This document shows, in pieces, positions 1 through 11,897 of a stretch of DNA of 64,000 nt (its first letter is position 1; each line of letters begins with the position of its first letter). The position numbers and the translations under genes are program-made. The notes below the pieces were generated by a model, which had not been told where the DNA came from, made no database searches, and saw only the letters and a program-made list of their open reading frames with translations. The DNA comes from Lingula anatina (Eukaryota; Brachiopoda; Lingulata; Lingulida; Lingulidae): the NCBI RefSeq assembly GCF_001039355.2, contig NW_019775528.1:223969-287968 (forward strand), read 5' to 3'.

Positions 1-94
1 AGGCTGCAAGACCGCGTTTTTCCAAAACCGCCACATACCATATAGGTTCTGTCACCGAGATACAATTTGTCGTTAACGAAACATAGCATATATG
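1..94 (-). CDS. Possible exon fragment running off the left edge
   Basis: On the minus strand a strong acceptor (a pyrimidine stretch ending ttctttag at about 95-104) is followed by an open frame to the window edge. The frame begins after two bases and reads TYMLCFVNDKLYLGDRTYMV, then Cys-Gly-Gly and a Cys-rich end. The spaced cysteines and aromatic residues look like a secreted or extracellular protein, but I cannot name the family. Ordinary overlapping ORFs cover the same bases, so this rests only on the splice site and composition. It could be chance. Confidence 0.25.
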
Positions 95-1367
95 TCACTA
101 AAGAAAATGATAACGTTTGAGGGCAAGGATCCCGTTTGCATTAGAGTCGATTTTATGTCGACTGGTAATATTTTCTCGATGAATTTCATTCCATATCCAT
201 TGCCTAGCATGCATGTAAAGGTGAAGTACGAACTTACCACAAGAATCGTTCTCAATCGCCCTCTTGGGGTAAGAATACATTGAAATACCCATTAAACAAA
301 TGTATATGGGCTCCTGACGCCTGTCTTTCCCTGCTACATACAAATTCCACAAGGAAATAAGAACCTTTTAGTCTACACTGGTAATTTTTCTACTGTATAC
401 CTCACGTAAATTTCATCTTCCTAAAACCTTGTGTTAAAAGAGACTACATAAACTACCACCAACCCTACGCACTGACATCAGCATCGGTAAAGGTACGGTC
501 TTTTGGGACGTATTTGCTTGACTGAAATAACGCTGACCGTTCTAAAAGGAGGACGCTGTCGCGGCGGCAATCTAGCCTTGACAGCCAAGTCACGAAGCCT
601 AAAACGTAAAGAAATGCCGAACCGCTTCCGCTGTTCGACCAAATAATAATCAGAAACTGGCGTGACTCAGTAGAGTAATCATGGAATTTTTTTAGATTAA
701 AAAGCAGCGGTATTAATAATGTTTCTGTAATTAAAAGACGTCGATCTTTTTTAATCCAAGGTCAAAAGATGAGTGTTTTTGCGTTTCATGGAGGTTTATT
801 TCTAACTATCATAAAATACCTGTGATATACCCAATATACCCAATATGTTACAAGTATTAATTAAGTTAGCAAGCAGCATGCGTCTTAATTTAGATCAAAA
901 GGAGTTGCCAGCTTATCACAAAACATTGAAGGTTATCAATATTCAATTGGCACTTGCAAGAAATAAGACATATTAATCTGTTTTTAAGTGGGGATTATTT
1001 CAAATTGCTTAGAGTTGCAGGGGTGGTTCTTAGTGTATTTAACGATATGGGAATGACCAGTAATACGTTTGATTCGGTGCTCTATTGAATTTAAGTCTTT
1101 TAATAAGGTTCGTGTTGTTGCGAGTTCGATCTATTTCCAAATTCGTTTGCCATTTGCGTTTGAAGAAAATGCAAGTATTGAAGTATACAAGAATAGCAAA
1201 ATATGTTAAAATATTACAATTGACCAAGGGCTTTATATCTATTGTTATTTCGACATTCCAGTGGCTTCGAAGTTATCACACTATATAGCACCTATTTGAA
1301 TAGATAGGATGAAAGAAAATCAAACTTACTTCTACAAAGTTTTAGTATTAAACTTCTGTTATTTCAG
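95..1367. other. Intergenic or intronic DNA, no supported gene
   Basis: No frame here is long enough or conserved enough to call. A GC-richer patch sits at about 540-620. A short coding-like run lies at about 1087-1203 (plus, EFKSFNKVRVVASSIYFQIR then a stop about 20 codons later), just upstream of the broken ORF at 1368. It may be part of the same decayed element. Confidence 0.4.
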
Positions 1368-1985
1368 AAAGTGAGTTATGTTTCCGTTGGTTATTTCAAG
1401 GGCGTGTGGCTTTGTGTATACATTAAATTGCGAATAAATGACAGTCATCCCTGGTACGTAACAGATTCGGGTAAACATATTAATCGGATATTGTATGCCC
1501 CGTGCATTAAGCGTACGCATCTCGGCTTCTGTCAAATGTTGACACGAAAAACATCCGTCCTATTCTCTGTCAAATTGGAAAGACAAATGCGAAAAGGAAA
1601 GCTACAGGGGGTTTACGTAGAACGGTATACGGATCGAAATATTTTCCAATTCTGTATCTCTATCGACTGGGCGCGAGGAAGCAATCCTCAGAACTACAGG
1701 GCAAGGACGGATATTAGTTATTTCCAAGGGTGATGGCCCCTTAATAAAAAACAACGTGTGGAGCCAGGGGAATCCGTTGCTTTTGTCTCCTATGAATTGA
1801 TTATTAAAAAAGATACGAGACTGGTTCGTTATTACGAATTAGATCCCCACTTCATTGTGAACAATTTTGAAAGCGACATTATCAGCATATATGATCAATA
1901 CGCAATAAACCTTGAAGCGCTTTCCTTATGCCTTATATCAGTGATAATGACTGACTTCAGATATCTTGAGAGAGAGAGAATCTGA
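1368..1985 (+). pseudogene. Unrecognised coding-like stretch broken by one TGA
   Basis: One plus-strand frame runs for about 205 codons with a single interruption, a TGA at 1731-1733. Frames of that length in DNA this AT-rich normally contain many stops. The stretch is preceded by a good acceptor (ttctgttatttcag ending at 1367) and opens KVSYVSVGYFKGVWLCVYIK. Past the TGA it stays open, with VEPGESVAFVSYELIIKKDT and more, and ends at a GA-rich run near 1970. I do not recognise the protein. It could be a recently decayed exon, a last exon ending at the TGA followed by chance open sequence, a fragment of a mobile element, or an intact exon with one sequencing error. Confidence 0.35.
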
Positions 1986-3156
1986 TAAACAACTTAATAA
2001 GCGAACGCAACAAGGTATTGACGTTTTGCAAAATTCACTTCGGTGTACAGACGTTCACGATTGGCACTGACTCTCGGATTACTTCTACGGAGCGATGTTC
2101 TAAGTACCAAATCTTTTAAGTCTACTTTAACCATGCTTACCAGCATTAAGAAATGCCTAAATAATTCATCGGTCGACTCTCTTTGTTAACCACCCACTGC
2201 TCATTTAGGTCTCCAGGCCATATGCCAACTTCTAAATATTTCAGGAACTCGGAGATAATGAGTTTTACTTTGCTATCATATGTATGATTGCATAATATCA
2301 ATAATTCAGTTATATATAACTTCTCTCAGTGCAAAGGTTACACTGCATTTAAACGAAATGCGTTTTTCATATTTCAGATTTCCGTACAAAATTTTGCCAA
2401 GCAGAACAACAGAAGTTGAATCACTAAGTTGATACATGTAGTTACATTTGTACAAGGAAAAAATGCGCTTATTCTGTTACTTCTGAAACATTCGCGAGTC
2501 TAAAGACCAGAATATATTTTGCCTTTGATAAAAGAAATTGGAATAATACTTATAGTATCTTAATGTAAAACATACATTTTCACCTTTTCAATAAGTAGAC
2601 GAGTACAAGGGAACTCTTCGCTTCAGACATACTCTGAGCTGCTTTTATGTGCCGAAACATTTTGTTCACAAATTGTTGAACTTCAGATACGCAATGTCTA
2701 AGTAAAGATGTTAGGTAATGTTTCTTATATCATCTAATTAAAAAATTCCCTATCCCTTTTGATTACCTAGAACGTGCATGCTTTTAGTGTTATATAAAAA
2801 ACTGGATTCCATTACTATCTATACACCTGGCTTTTTTTATTCATAAAGTTCAATTCAAACAGCAATCATACCTCGACCCACCTGTAAATACATCCATCTA
2901 GTTTACCATGACTTACTACTTAACCAAAAAACTACTGACCTTTTGCCTAGGTCTGATAATACTTTAAGAAAGCCGTAGATTAAGTAACAGATTAGTCTGT
3001 CTATATCTGCAATGATACATGAACATGTGTTCTGATTTATACTTGTGTATACTTTATTGATAAGAAAGTCTGCAAACAGTGAATATGTACATTTGAGAAA
3101 AACTACACATTGGGCATAATGGATACTCTACCCCAGAGGTCTTCCAACTGTGCAAA

Positions 3157-3231
3157 ATTGTATTAAAGTATCTTTTTGGACCAACAAAGTGAAAATTGTA
3201 TTAAAGTATCTTTTTGGACCAACAAGTGACC
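3157..3231. repeat. Two-copy tandem repeat, unit about 41 bp
   Basis: The segment containing ttgtattaaagtatcttttt and ggaccaacaa occurs twice in succession with one small length difference between the copies. Confidence 0.85.
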
Positions 3232-5324
3232 GACAAAGCAAAAGTTAATTAAGGTTTTTAAATAGACATACCATAGAAACTAGGTTACTTAGAAACGTGT
3301 GAAAAGGTGCCGTTTCCAGAAAGAGAGAAATTCAAAAAGGGCTGACCGAAACCGCTTAAAATGCATCATCAACTTTTTTTGCTCCGGTATAAGAAATCCC
3401 AAATCTCACTGTGGTAACCATTAACATGCACATTGACATTGACCTTGACATACATCATTTACCTTTGGCCCGTAAAAATGACACTTGAAAGGAAGCGTTT
3501 GTATGCAGTGCTCAAGAGAAGCTAAAAAAGTCGAGGATATTGCATTTCTTTGAAAACGAATATTAGTTATCACAAAGAAATGCTGAGGGTCTTTCTCTTG
3601 GATCAGAGAGAGAGAGAGAGAGAGATTGAGATTTGAAATAAATACATTTCTCCCCTTTCCTGTTCTTGCCCTTTTTCAAGAACTCTGCAACGGCACCACC
3701 TGAACACACTGTTTGTATAAAGTAGAAGGCTTAAAAGGTGAGCGTCTTTAAAGTAAATATATAAAGAAACCATCCGCTTACTTTAGACTATTAGGAGCTC
3801 AATTGGATACCAAATGGTAGTTCTAACAAACTAAGACCCCGTTTCCATACGTAGACCAATGTTTTCTATAGGAATGGATCTTAGTTACATAAGTGAGCTG
3901 TGATACTATCAGCCACAAAACACGCGTAGCTTGCATAAAATTGAAAGTTTCGCCTTAAAAACTTTCCATAAAAGTTTTAGAATAATACGTTTTAGAATAA
4001 TACGTTTTGTCTTATGAATGCACCCATAGGTTTCATAAGTTTCAATGTGAATGCCATGCTATTTACAATTTTGATCTTTGTAAAATAATGGTTACGCATA
4101 TCTCAAAGATATTAACATACCTATCAATTAAATGCATTTTAGAGGACATAAAATAAAATGAGAAACGACTAAATGTAGATGTAGGCTATATCTATAACCA
4201 ATCTATATGATCTCATGTATTAAAATTCATCACCGCTGTTTCTGCAAATTTATCGTTTTTTTTTTTCTTGACATGATGATCTCTAATAATAGTGCTTTCC
4301 AAATAATTCAGAATTGCTCTCTGTATTGCAGATTACTACATAAGACATATTTCGACTCCTTTTTGCGTCCTTTTTGCGACCATGAACTGGATGTGGTCGT
4401 AGAAAGGAGGCACAAGCATCGCTTTGGTTGCAGAATGAATGCTCAATGATCAGCCAGTTGTCGGCACTTAAAGTATTTTTTTACTCTCAAACAGGACCCG
4501 TACTACGGGACGCAGAGAGAACGCCGAAAAATGTTAAGGGAGCTTACGAACTTCCGACAAACCCTGAAACCTAGAGCAGGGCACTTATTAAAAAAAAAAC
4601 TCACCACAAGAAAGGTGAAAATAATAAATACCAACTGTGAACAAAAATTACTCAAAACAGTTATGTGGTCTATTCGCCACCCCACCCGAATTTCTCACAC
4701 ACAGACAAATAGAATACAATAACTGTGTCATAAACGACTATACAACTTTGGTATGTGATAACAGCCTTTCTATCAAATATAAACCACTGGACTGAATTTG
4801 AAAGCAAGCTCAGAAAGAACGAGATTCATAAAGCTTAGGAACCATTCTGAGAAAAAAAGGTCCTTAAAATGAGAAACTTAATTGCGTAATCTCAGTTTGA
4901 AATTGGACTTGAGTGGGGCTTGCTGTTTTATGCAAGCAATGAGATTGCCTATAAATCACTTGAGCTAAACTCGCATCGCAGGGAAGATTTTCATTATTTT
5001 TTCAAATCCCTTTCCTGAAAGGGGACTCAAAAAAACTAACCAGGCGCTTAAGCTAACAATAACTTAATCCAGGAGAAAAGTGCATGGCTTTATCCTCCAA
5101 GTTGTTCCGTATAGAAGATCTCTTGGGATAAAGTGTGCCGCCGGTAAAAAGTTAAAGTGTGACATTAACGTAAGTCAGAAAAAAGTGCCAGGAAGTAAAT
5201 CTCCATCGCAACTTAGATTAGTGTTGGCTTCTGAAAATTGACTCGGATTTCAACTTCTACGGCTGGTAAAATTAGTTCCATTTTCATAAATGTCAACGAT
5301 AGGTATGCAAAACGTAAAGGATAC

Positions 5325-5327
<3 letters not shown>

Positions 5328-5363
<36 letters not shown>

Positions 5364-5454
5364 TGTTTATGTTGAGCATATTGATTTCTATCGTGTCATC
5401 AAAAAATAACCCCTGATAACCAAACGATATATCGGAACTATTACAGTGTTGTTC

Positions 5455-5485
<31 letters not shown>

Positions 5486-5492
5486 TGTGTAT

Positions 5493-5545
<53 letters not shown>
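5328..5545. repeat. GA array plus compound TG/GA microsatellite
   Basis: A GA array lies at about 5328-5361. A TG run at about 5454-5481 is followed by a GA run at about 5500-5544. Open frames of Ser-Leu, Arg-Glu, Cys-Val or His-Thr repeats across it are artefacts of the dinucleotides. Confidence 0.95.
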
Positions 5546-5547
<2 letters not shown>

Positions 5548-8273
5548 TTCAACACTGTAATTTTGTATTTTTTCTTTGCTTTTATTCATTTGTTTATAAA
5601 AATATGCGCCCTTTCCATTTTGACCATTTACAAGCGCAATGGGGACCCAAGTGATTCCAGGTGCGACAATCGAAAGAATGTGACAACACATCCCCTGCAG
5701 TGACTTAATAGTGTTCTTTTATGATAATATGCTTTAATTTTCATTTGTGCCAACTTTTTGCTCCTATAGCTGTTGTGATTTCTCATATTTTTGTTAATTA
5801 ATCTTGGTTACACTCATTATACTACTTAATTATTTTTATTTTATGGCAGTTATATAGTATATAGTTTAGGGGATGTTATATGATCCCCCCAGTTTTGTGA
5901 CTTTGTGTCGTATTAGTTTTCGTTACTAATAAATGACAATTTTCAGTCATATGGACTTATCTTTTTTACTTTGGAGCAAAAACGGAGCTTCGTTGTGCTT
6001 GTGAACATATGGCTACATAAATTGGGCTATATTTACCGCGTTTTACTTCAAATGATATATTTGTGTCTAGCCCTGAACGACTTTCGTCTAAAGCAAGCTT
6101 CAATTTATAGCTAATGAACTTACGTGATCAGTCCGTTCGGCCATGCTATTCAAAATACGTTCCCTCACTGCTGCGCATCGCCTTCTTCATTTGTTAAGCC
6201 AATAATACATTCGTCCACATGTCAACAAAATCAAACGATCGTCTAAATTGACAAGATGATTTCATTTCTGTGCTGGCCACATACATGCATGACTACAAAA
6301 CACATACTTTTTTCCAAAACGTGCAACAACTTTTTAAGTCAACACATCACGGCGTCAACCACACACAACGAAAGTGAATGAGCTGGAAAGGGCAGTAATT
6401 AATGTTACTCTGCTAACCAATCATTATGTTCAATTAGGCACATTGTAATATTTTCTTATCCTACAATTGGGCAATAATGCACGGCTAATTTCGCCACTAA
6501 TATTTAGTAATACCGCTCAGACTAATGATCTACCGATCGATCTAGTGAACGCTTGAGTAAACAACTCGAGTCTTTCGGTTCGATCTTCACCAGCGTCCGG
6601 TGAAAGGGCTGCACAACGGACGGTGTCCCCCTTTGTCTCGCGTCGAGAGAGAAGAAAAGCCCGCTTTCTATGCGCCGACAATAGATCAATAGTTATTCAA
6701 GTTAAAAAGCCAATTCCCTGTCTTACCCTCTCTCCGACTCAATTCATTTGCAAAGGTCGCGTTTTAAATCTTCCCACGTGACTGTTCTGGTGTTTCTTTA
6801 TAGCGGCTCGATATCAATAAACAATCGAATATCGAAATGTTTATAATCATTCTTTATTAATTACATAAATATTATAATGTTTAAGGTTCCGGGATATCAA
6901 GCAGCACAGCACGGGAAAATGGCATCTTCCAAAGATCATATTTATAAGCACACTCCACTTACTAGGACTAAGATCGAAACGGCACAATGAACAGGAAATG
7001 TTTTCCTCGAAACATCTATATGTGAATCCAACACACTACTAGAAGAATAGTGACCAACCTTACCTTTTGCCAGCTTCTTTTTCAACAAGCCTTGCATGTG
7101 CGAGTACCTGGAATTTATATATCATCGTCGTCAAAAAAAATTCCAGTGTTTACACAAACTGTTTAGATTAATCTGTGGACGTTATGTATAATTAACACGT
7201 CAGATGCAGGTCCTCCCCCTCGGGATGTTGGGCAAACGCTGATTAATATCAACAATGGCCGTGTCTTGTACGCGCGGTCCTTAGGTAACTAATTGCTGGG
7301 CCAATTTGCGGCAAATGAAGTTCAATTATGGTTATTGGAAAGGGATATATAGGGGTAAATGCTGATAAAACTCAGGCGATGTCAAACACAAACAAAAAAC
7401 ACAATGTCTTCTTGAATGAATAATTCTAATCCCCACACGGAAAAATCAAATAATAAAATCTATAACATACTGAAGATCAGATGTCGCCTCACGTGCCAAA
7501 GAAATAACAAAGGTCTTATATTGTACGCGATGTTCAAATATCTTAATCAAATACGTCCATTCAAGAACAATGCTCTTCATATCCAAGAACGCTCCGTCGC
7601 CCCCTATCTATACTAAGATACTGAAAGAGATGACACTCAATGGGTGTAACAAAAACTGAAAATATGGGACAAAAGTGAAATGATTGAAAAGACGACATCT
7701 TACATTGTGGGTTAAAAGGAATAAATCAAACCTCGCTGTCTTGTTTTAATACACCTACGAATAACAGGTGTACCGACCAATTAACTTCAGACAAACGGCT
7801 CTTTTTGACGTAAGCGCCAAGGGTTTGCGAGGTAGTCCGTTGTTAGGCTGCGTGAGAACATCAAGAACATGTTTTATAAAAACCATAAAAGCTTCGTGAT
7901 ATCAGTGATTGGGCAGTAAATTGATAAGATTTGATTTTTATCAGGATAGGTGTATTACATGTTTTATAAGCCATATATTGCTATTTTTATAAACTATATA
8001 TTGATTTTCAAACGTGTTCTATTTGCAATTGCTCTTCCGTTCGTTCTTGTGACTTGAATAACCTTTGGCTGGCAAAGGTTACCCATCTACCTAACGATCA
8101 ATTCCACTTCTTTGTCAGATGTTTTCTGTTCCATTTCTTATTACTCACGATTACTACTCCACTAAGCTAACTTTCTACCTGTCGTGCAACGTGTACCTGC
8201 TTACAAACCTTCCACTTGCTAACATGGAACACCGCTGCTTACCTGATTAGAAACCAACTGCTCTGCCCCCTTT

Positions 8274-8318
8274 CACACACACGCACACGCACACGCGCGC
8301 GCGCACACACACACACAA
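8274..8318. repeat. CA/CG-type microsatellite
   Basis: An imperfect CA run with an internal CGCG stretch, followed by more CA. Confidence 0.9.
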
Positions 8319-9317
8319 TCATCCTTTCTTTCTCGCACGCCAACTTGTCTGAAATATTTTGTTACCAACTTAGCAAAACAACTTTTTTACAAAAGTCTTT
8401 TTTCCATTAAAGTGTGAGTTTTCTGTGGTTTGGTCAATACAAAATATGGGTTTGAAACGCCCTCACAAATTGCCTTTTGTACAACATCTGAAGATGGAGT
8501 CCTCTTCATAAAAAATTCCATTGGCATGTTATTTCAAATGAAAGATGCTGAAAACTGAAATAAAAATTGATATCACAGTGTGTTAAGTGGCCCCCTATCG
8601 CTCACCTTTTTAACCGTTTTGGTTCCGAGAATTTATTTCAAGGTGCGTGGTCTTTTGGTGATCTACATAGTGGTTTTTCAGCATTGGTGTAAGCGCTGCT
8701 CCTGCTTTCAGCTTTGTTCCGTTTTCACAGCACACCAACGCTGCATAGTGCGTCCTTTCCTTTAAATACGTCGTGAACAGCCGGGATAAGCTTCATGCGA
8801 GTCCACAAAGTCAGCACAAATTGCGGAAACCACCACTGGTGCTAAATCAGTAATGTGTACGGTGAATCCACTCGAGTCCCTAATCATAACACAGCAGCCC
8901 TTTCACTACCTACTTCAATGCATTAACAGCTTCATAAATTCGACTTCAGATCAATCAATTCATCTCTTGCTTTTATCAAAGCGGTACCACGCCATGGGTT
9001 CGCTGTTTGTGTTTCAGAGAGAGAGGGGGGAGGTTACACAAAAATAGTTTGGTTTTGTTGGGGTGGTGCAATGTCCTCGCCACGAGTGGACAATGCAAGC
9101 ACATGATAGAAAAATCATTTTATTGTACAGATGACAGTTTTGTTAAATATTTAAGTATTATACTGTGTGTGTTTGATGGCACAGAACACTGACGAACGAA
9201 TTGAATGAGATGAGCATCTCGTGGGGCAAAACGCTGGCAAAAGCAAGAGACAACTCAGTGGAGGGGTGCGATTGCGACTTTGTCCCTCATGGTATGAAAA
9301 GGATTAAAAAGTACTTG

Positions 9318-9318
<1 letters not shown>

Positions 9319-9413
<95 letters not shown>
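9319..9413. repeat. Compound (TG)n(AG)n microsatellite
   Basis: About 40 bp of uninterrupted TG runs directly into about 54 bp of uninterrupted AG. The apparent proteins crossing it are low-complexity artefacts. Confidence 0.97.
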
Positions 9414-9415
<2 letters not shown>

Positions 9416-10252
9416 CTTGTAGATGAGAGAATGAAAGGCAGGGAAGTTCTTCAATTATTTTATTTATTTTTTCCCATTTATTTGCAAGAATATTTACTTG
9501 CGTATCTGTTAGGCCATTTCCTTTGTGTTTTTTGTCCCCATCTGGTTTAATAACTCAGAATGATTCAAAGTGGCTGTACAATAGACATGAATCATTCTAT
9601 CAGCCAATTCTTAGGTGATTTTAATAATCTATAATTAAAATTATATAAAAAGAAGGCGATCGAATTTTTATTTAGAGAGAGACACCCACTCACACACACT
9701 TCTTTTAATATGACGCAATAGTTATGCCGCCTGGGATAAATTGACTGTTGAATCAGGCCCGAGTCAAATAAAAAATGCAAGAGTTAGCACTCAAGTATGC
9801 CGGTGGCAAGAATACAGACCACTTCATTCTTCTCTGAATTCATCGAAAACATTTTCAAGAAGAAACAATTTCCCATATCTCTTGTTGCAGTTGCATAAGT
9901 CAACGACGAATGTTAGTTATAACATTCTGGCACGAAATGTGGACATCTTTTTGTCGTTTCCTTGGCAGATTTCATTGCCCATGTATTTTAAACGACGCTT
10001 TCGTTCACAGGTCTTTGCAAGTAAATGACCATGAAACCATTAAAGAAGTTATCTACGATGAAAACAGGTTAGATTAATGACAAAAGTAGGGGAAAGGGAT
10101 AAAACAATCTGTGTGCGGGAGAGAGAGTGAGAGGGAAATCAAGATCATGTTTTTTGTTAACAAGAGAAGAATAAAAAAAAACAGCATTTTACGTAATACG
10201 ACCTTCAGTCTAATTATATCAATTTCTCCAGGGCCGTAGACCAAGGGTGCTT

Positions 10253-10457
10253 TCCCAGAGAGTTAGATCGATCTAAAGATTAAGATTTAAATCGACCTAA
10301 CTCCCTGGGGGTTCACGCTAAATTGCAGTCAGCCGAGCGGGCACCATAGTTAATTACCCCTTTACAGCTTTTAGTAGGCGGGACAGACGCTTAAGCCGGC
10401 CAAGCTGACAGTATTCTAGTGAGACTCCCCACAGGGATAGATCGATCTAAAAATCTA
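10253..10457. repeat. Foldback repeat, possible MITE-like element
   Basis: Arms of about 25 bp at 10253-10277 (tcccagagagttagatcgat...) and 10286-10310 are near-perfect reverse complements around an 8-bp loop. A third related copy of the core (gatagatcgatctaaa) lies at 10436-10451. A GC-richer spacer of about 110 bp separates it from the hairpin. The pattern suggests a non-autonomous DNA transposon or a dispersed foldback repeat. Confidence 0.6.
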
Positions 10458-10939
10458 TGGAAATGGGGTGCAAGATATATGTAAAGATTATCTTCGGGAA
10501 TAATGAGTACCGGGTTCGTTTTTGACATAAATGATTACCACAGACTGCAAACATCTTGTTTATTAGCATCATTCCACATAACGTAATGAAACTTGCACAA
10601 TGTACAACTGCATCAGAACAGCTGCCCATGTCATGAAACATGATTTTATTCAGTAAATGAAAATTGCTTTTTCTTTTCATTACCATAGATCGAATTTCAA
10701 AGCATCTTGATCATTCCGTGTTTTCTACAAACCATAGTGAGTGTTCACTCAGGTCCAAGATGCCATCAAACACTTTTTCTCATTTCAAATCTCACACACC
10801 CACCCATCCCACTTCAATAAAATAATGGGCAATATGCTCAGGCATTTCGAGATACTATGCAATAGATACACAACACTTTTCTGTACAATAAAATAAGTCA
10901 GGCCAAATGATGAGATTTGGATGACATTATATAAATCTA

Positions 10940-10945
10940 TTTATT
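10940..10945 (-). terminator. Candidate EME1 polyadenylation signal
   Basis: First AATAAA on the minus strand downstream of the EME1 stop codon, about 950 bp away. It is placed by motif only. Confidence 0.3.
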
Positions 10946-11897
10946 TAATCATCAATAGATAAATTTGTGAACAGCACAAATTAAAGAGTCCCAGATGTTT
11001 AACTTTAAAAGTTATTTCAACATCATCTTAATTTAGTTGATAAGTTTTCATATATGATAAATCCACATATAAGATTTAACTGTTGAATGTTTTGTCTGTT
11101 CACTCTGACAGACTTGGACACAACTGATATCTATCTATCATAAATGAAAACTTTTTAACTAGCACACTGAAATCCAATGAAACTTTTTTTGCATCATGTT
11201 AATTTGTAGAAATACATATAGTATATACCATTTTCACCTCTGTGAGCTGCCAAATAATTTCGACAAAAAATTTATACAATAATTTAGACAATAATTATAT
11301 GCTTGTATATAAAAAAATACAGTGCATTATAAACCTGAGGGGCCAAACATTAATATACAAAACACTGATGAATGAATGAATGAATTACAGCATGTATTCA
11401 AACCTAGTCAGAATAGGGAATCTCAGGCACAAAGACAAGATATAAAAGTATACAGTAGGTACATCATGGTTGAAACCTCAGCATATTGACCCATATGTTA
11501 CACCCATTACAATCTGAATTACTTTCCATTTTATGAATTTTTTCACCTTCAGCTGAACACGAATCAATAATCTTAACAGTTGAAAAAAAAAAAAAATGGC
11601 AATCTTGCATGCTTAGACTATTGATCTTATTAATCTGACAAAATGTAAAATCTAAATATGAAAAAATGCAAAATCTAGATATGATTATTTGCAAAAACTA
11701 AATTATCACTGATCTGGTAGAACTGACCAGGTACACAATTTCACTAGGTATAAAAACTGTTGATAGTGTCTGCAACACTTGACAGCAATGCTAAGAGAAA
11801 TTGCCATTCTGAAACTGATTCACCATGCACCTCATTTGTTTCATCTCCCAAGTCCCACAAGAAATCCTTCTTTGAAATCCTCACAAATCATTCTGAT

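Larger units (their letters stand above)
1986..11897. other. Intergenic DNA and EME1 downstream region
   Basis: No gene is supported. Contents I can see are a two-copy 41-bp repeat (3157-3231), GA and TG/AG microsatellites (5.3-5.5, 8.3 and 9.3 kb), a GC-richer stretch with a CACGTG E-box near 6540-6800, and a foldback repeat at 10.25-10.46 kb. All short ORFs here are low-complexity or lack splice and family support. The right end probably includes the EME1 3' UTR: the first AATAAA on the minus strand after the EME1 stop is at 10940-10945. Confidence 0.5.

Noticed and set aside
5293-5691. 132-aa minus-strand ORF with Ser-Leu and His-Thr runs
   Set aside because: It is produced by GA and TG microsatellites, with no domain, start context or splice support.
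9201-9550. Two overlapping plus-strand ORFs with Cys-Val and Arg-Glu runs
   Set aside because: Translation of the (TG)n(AG)n array.
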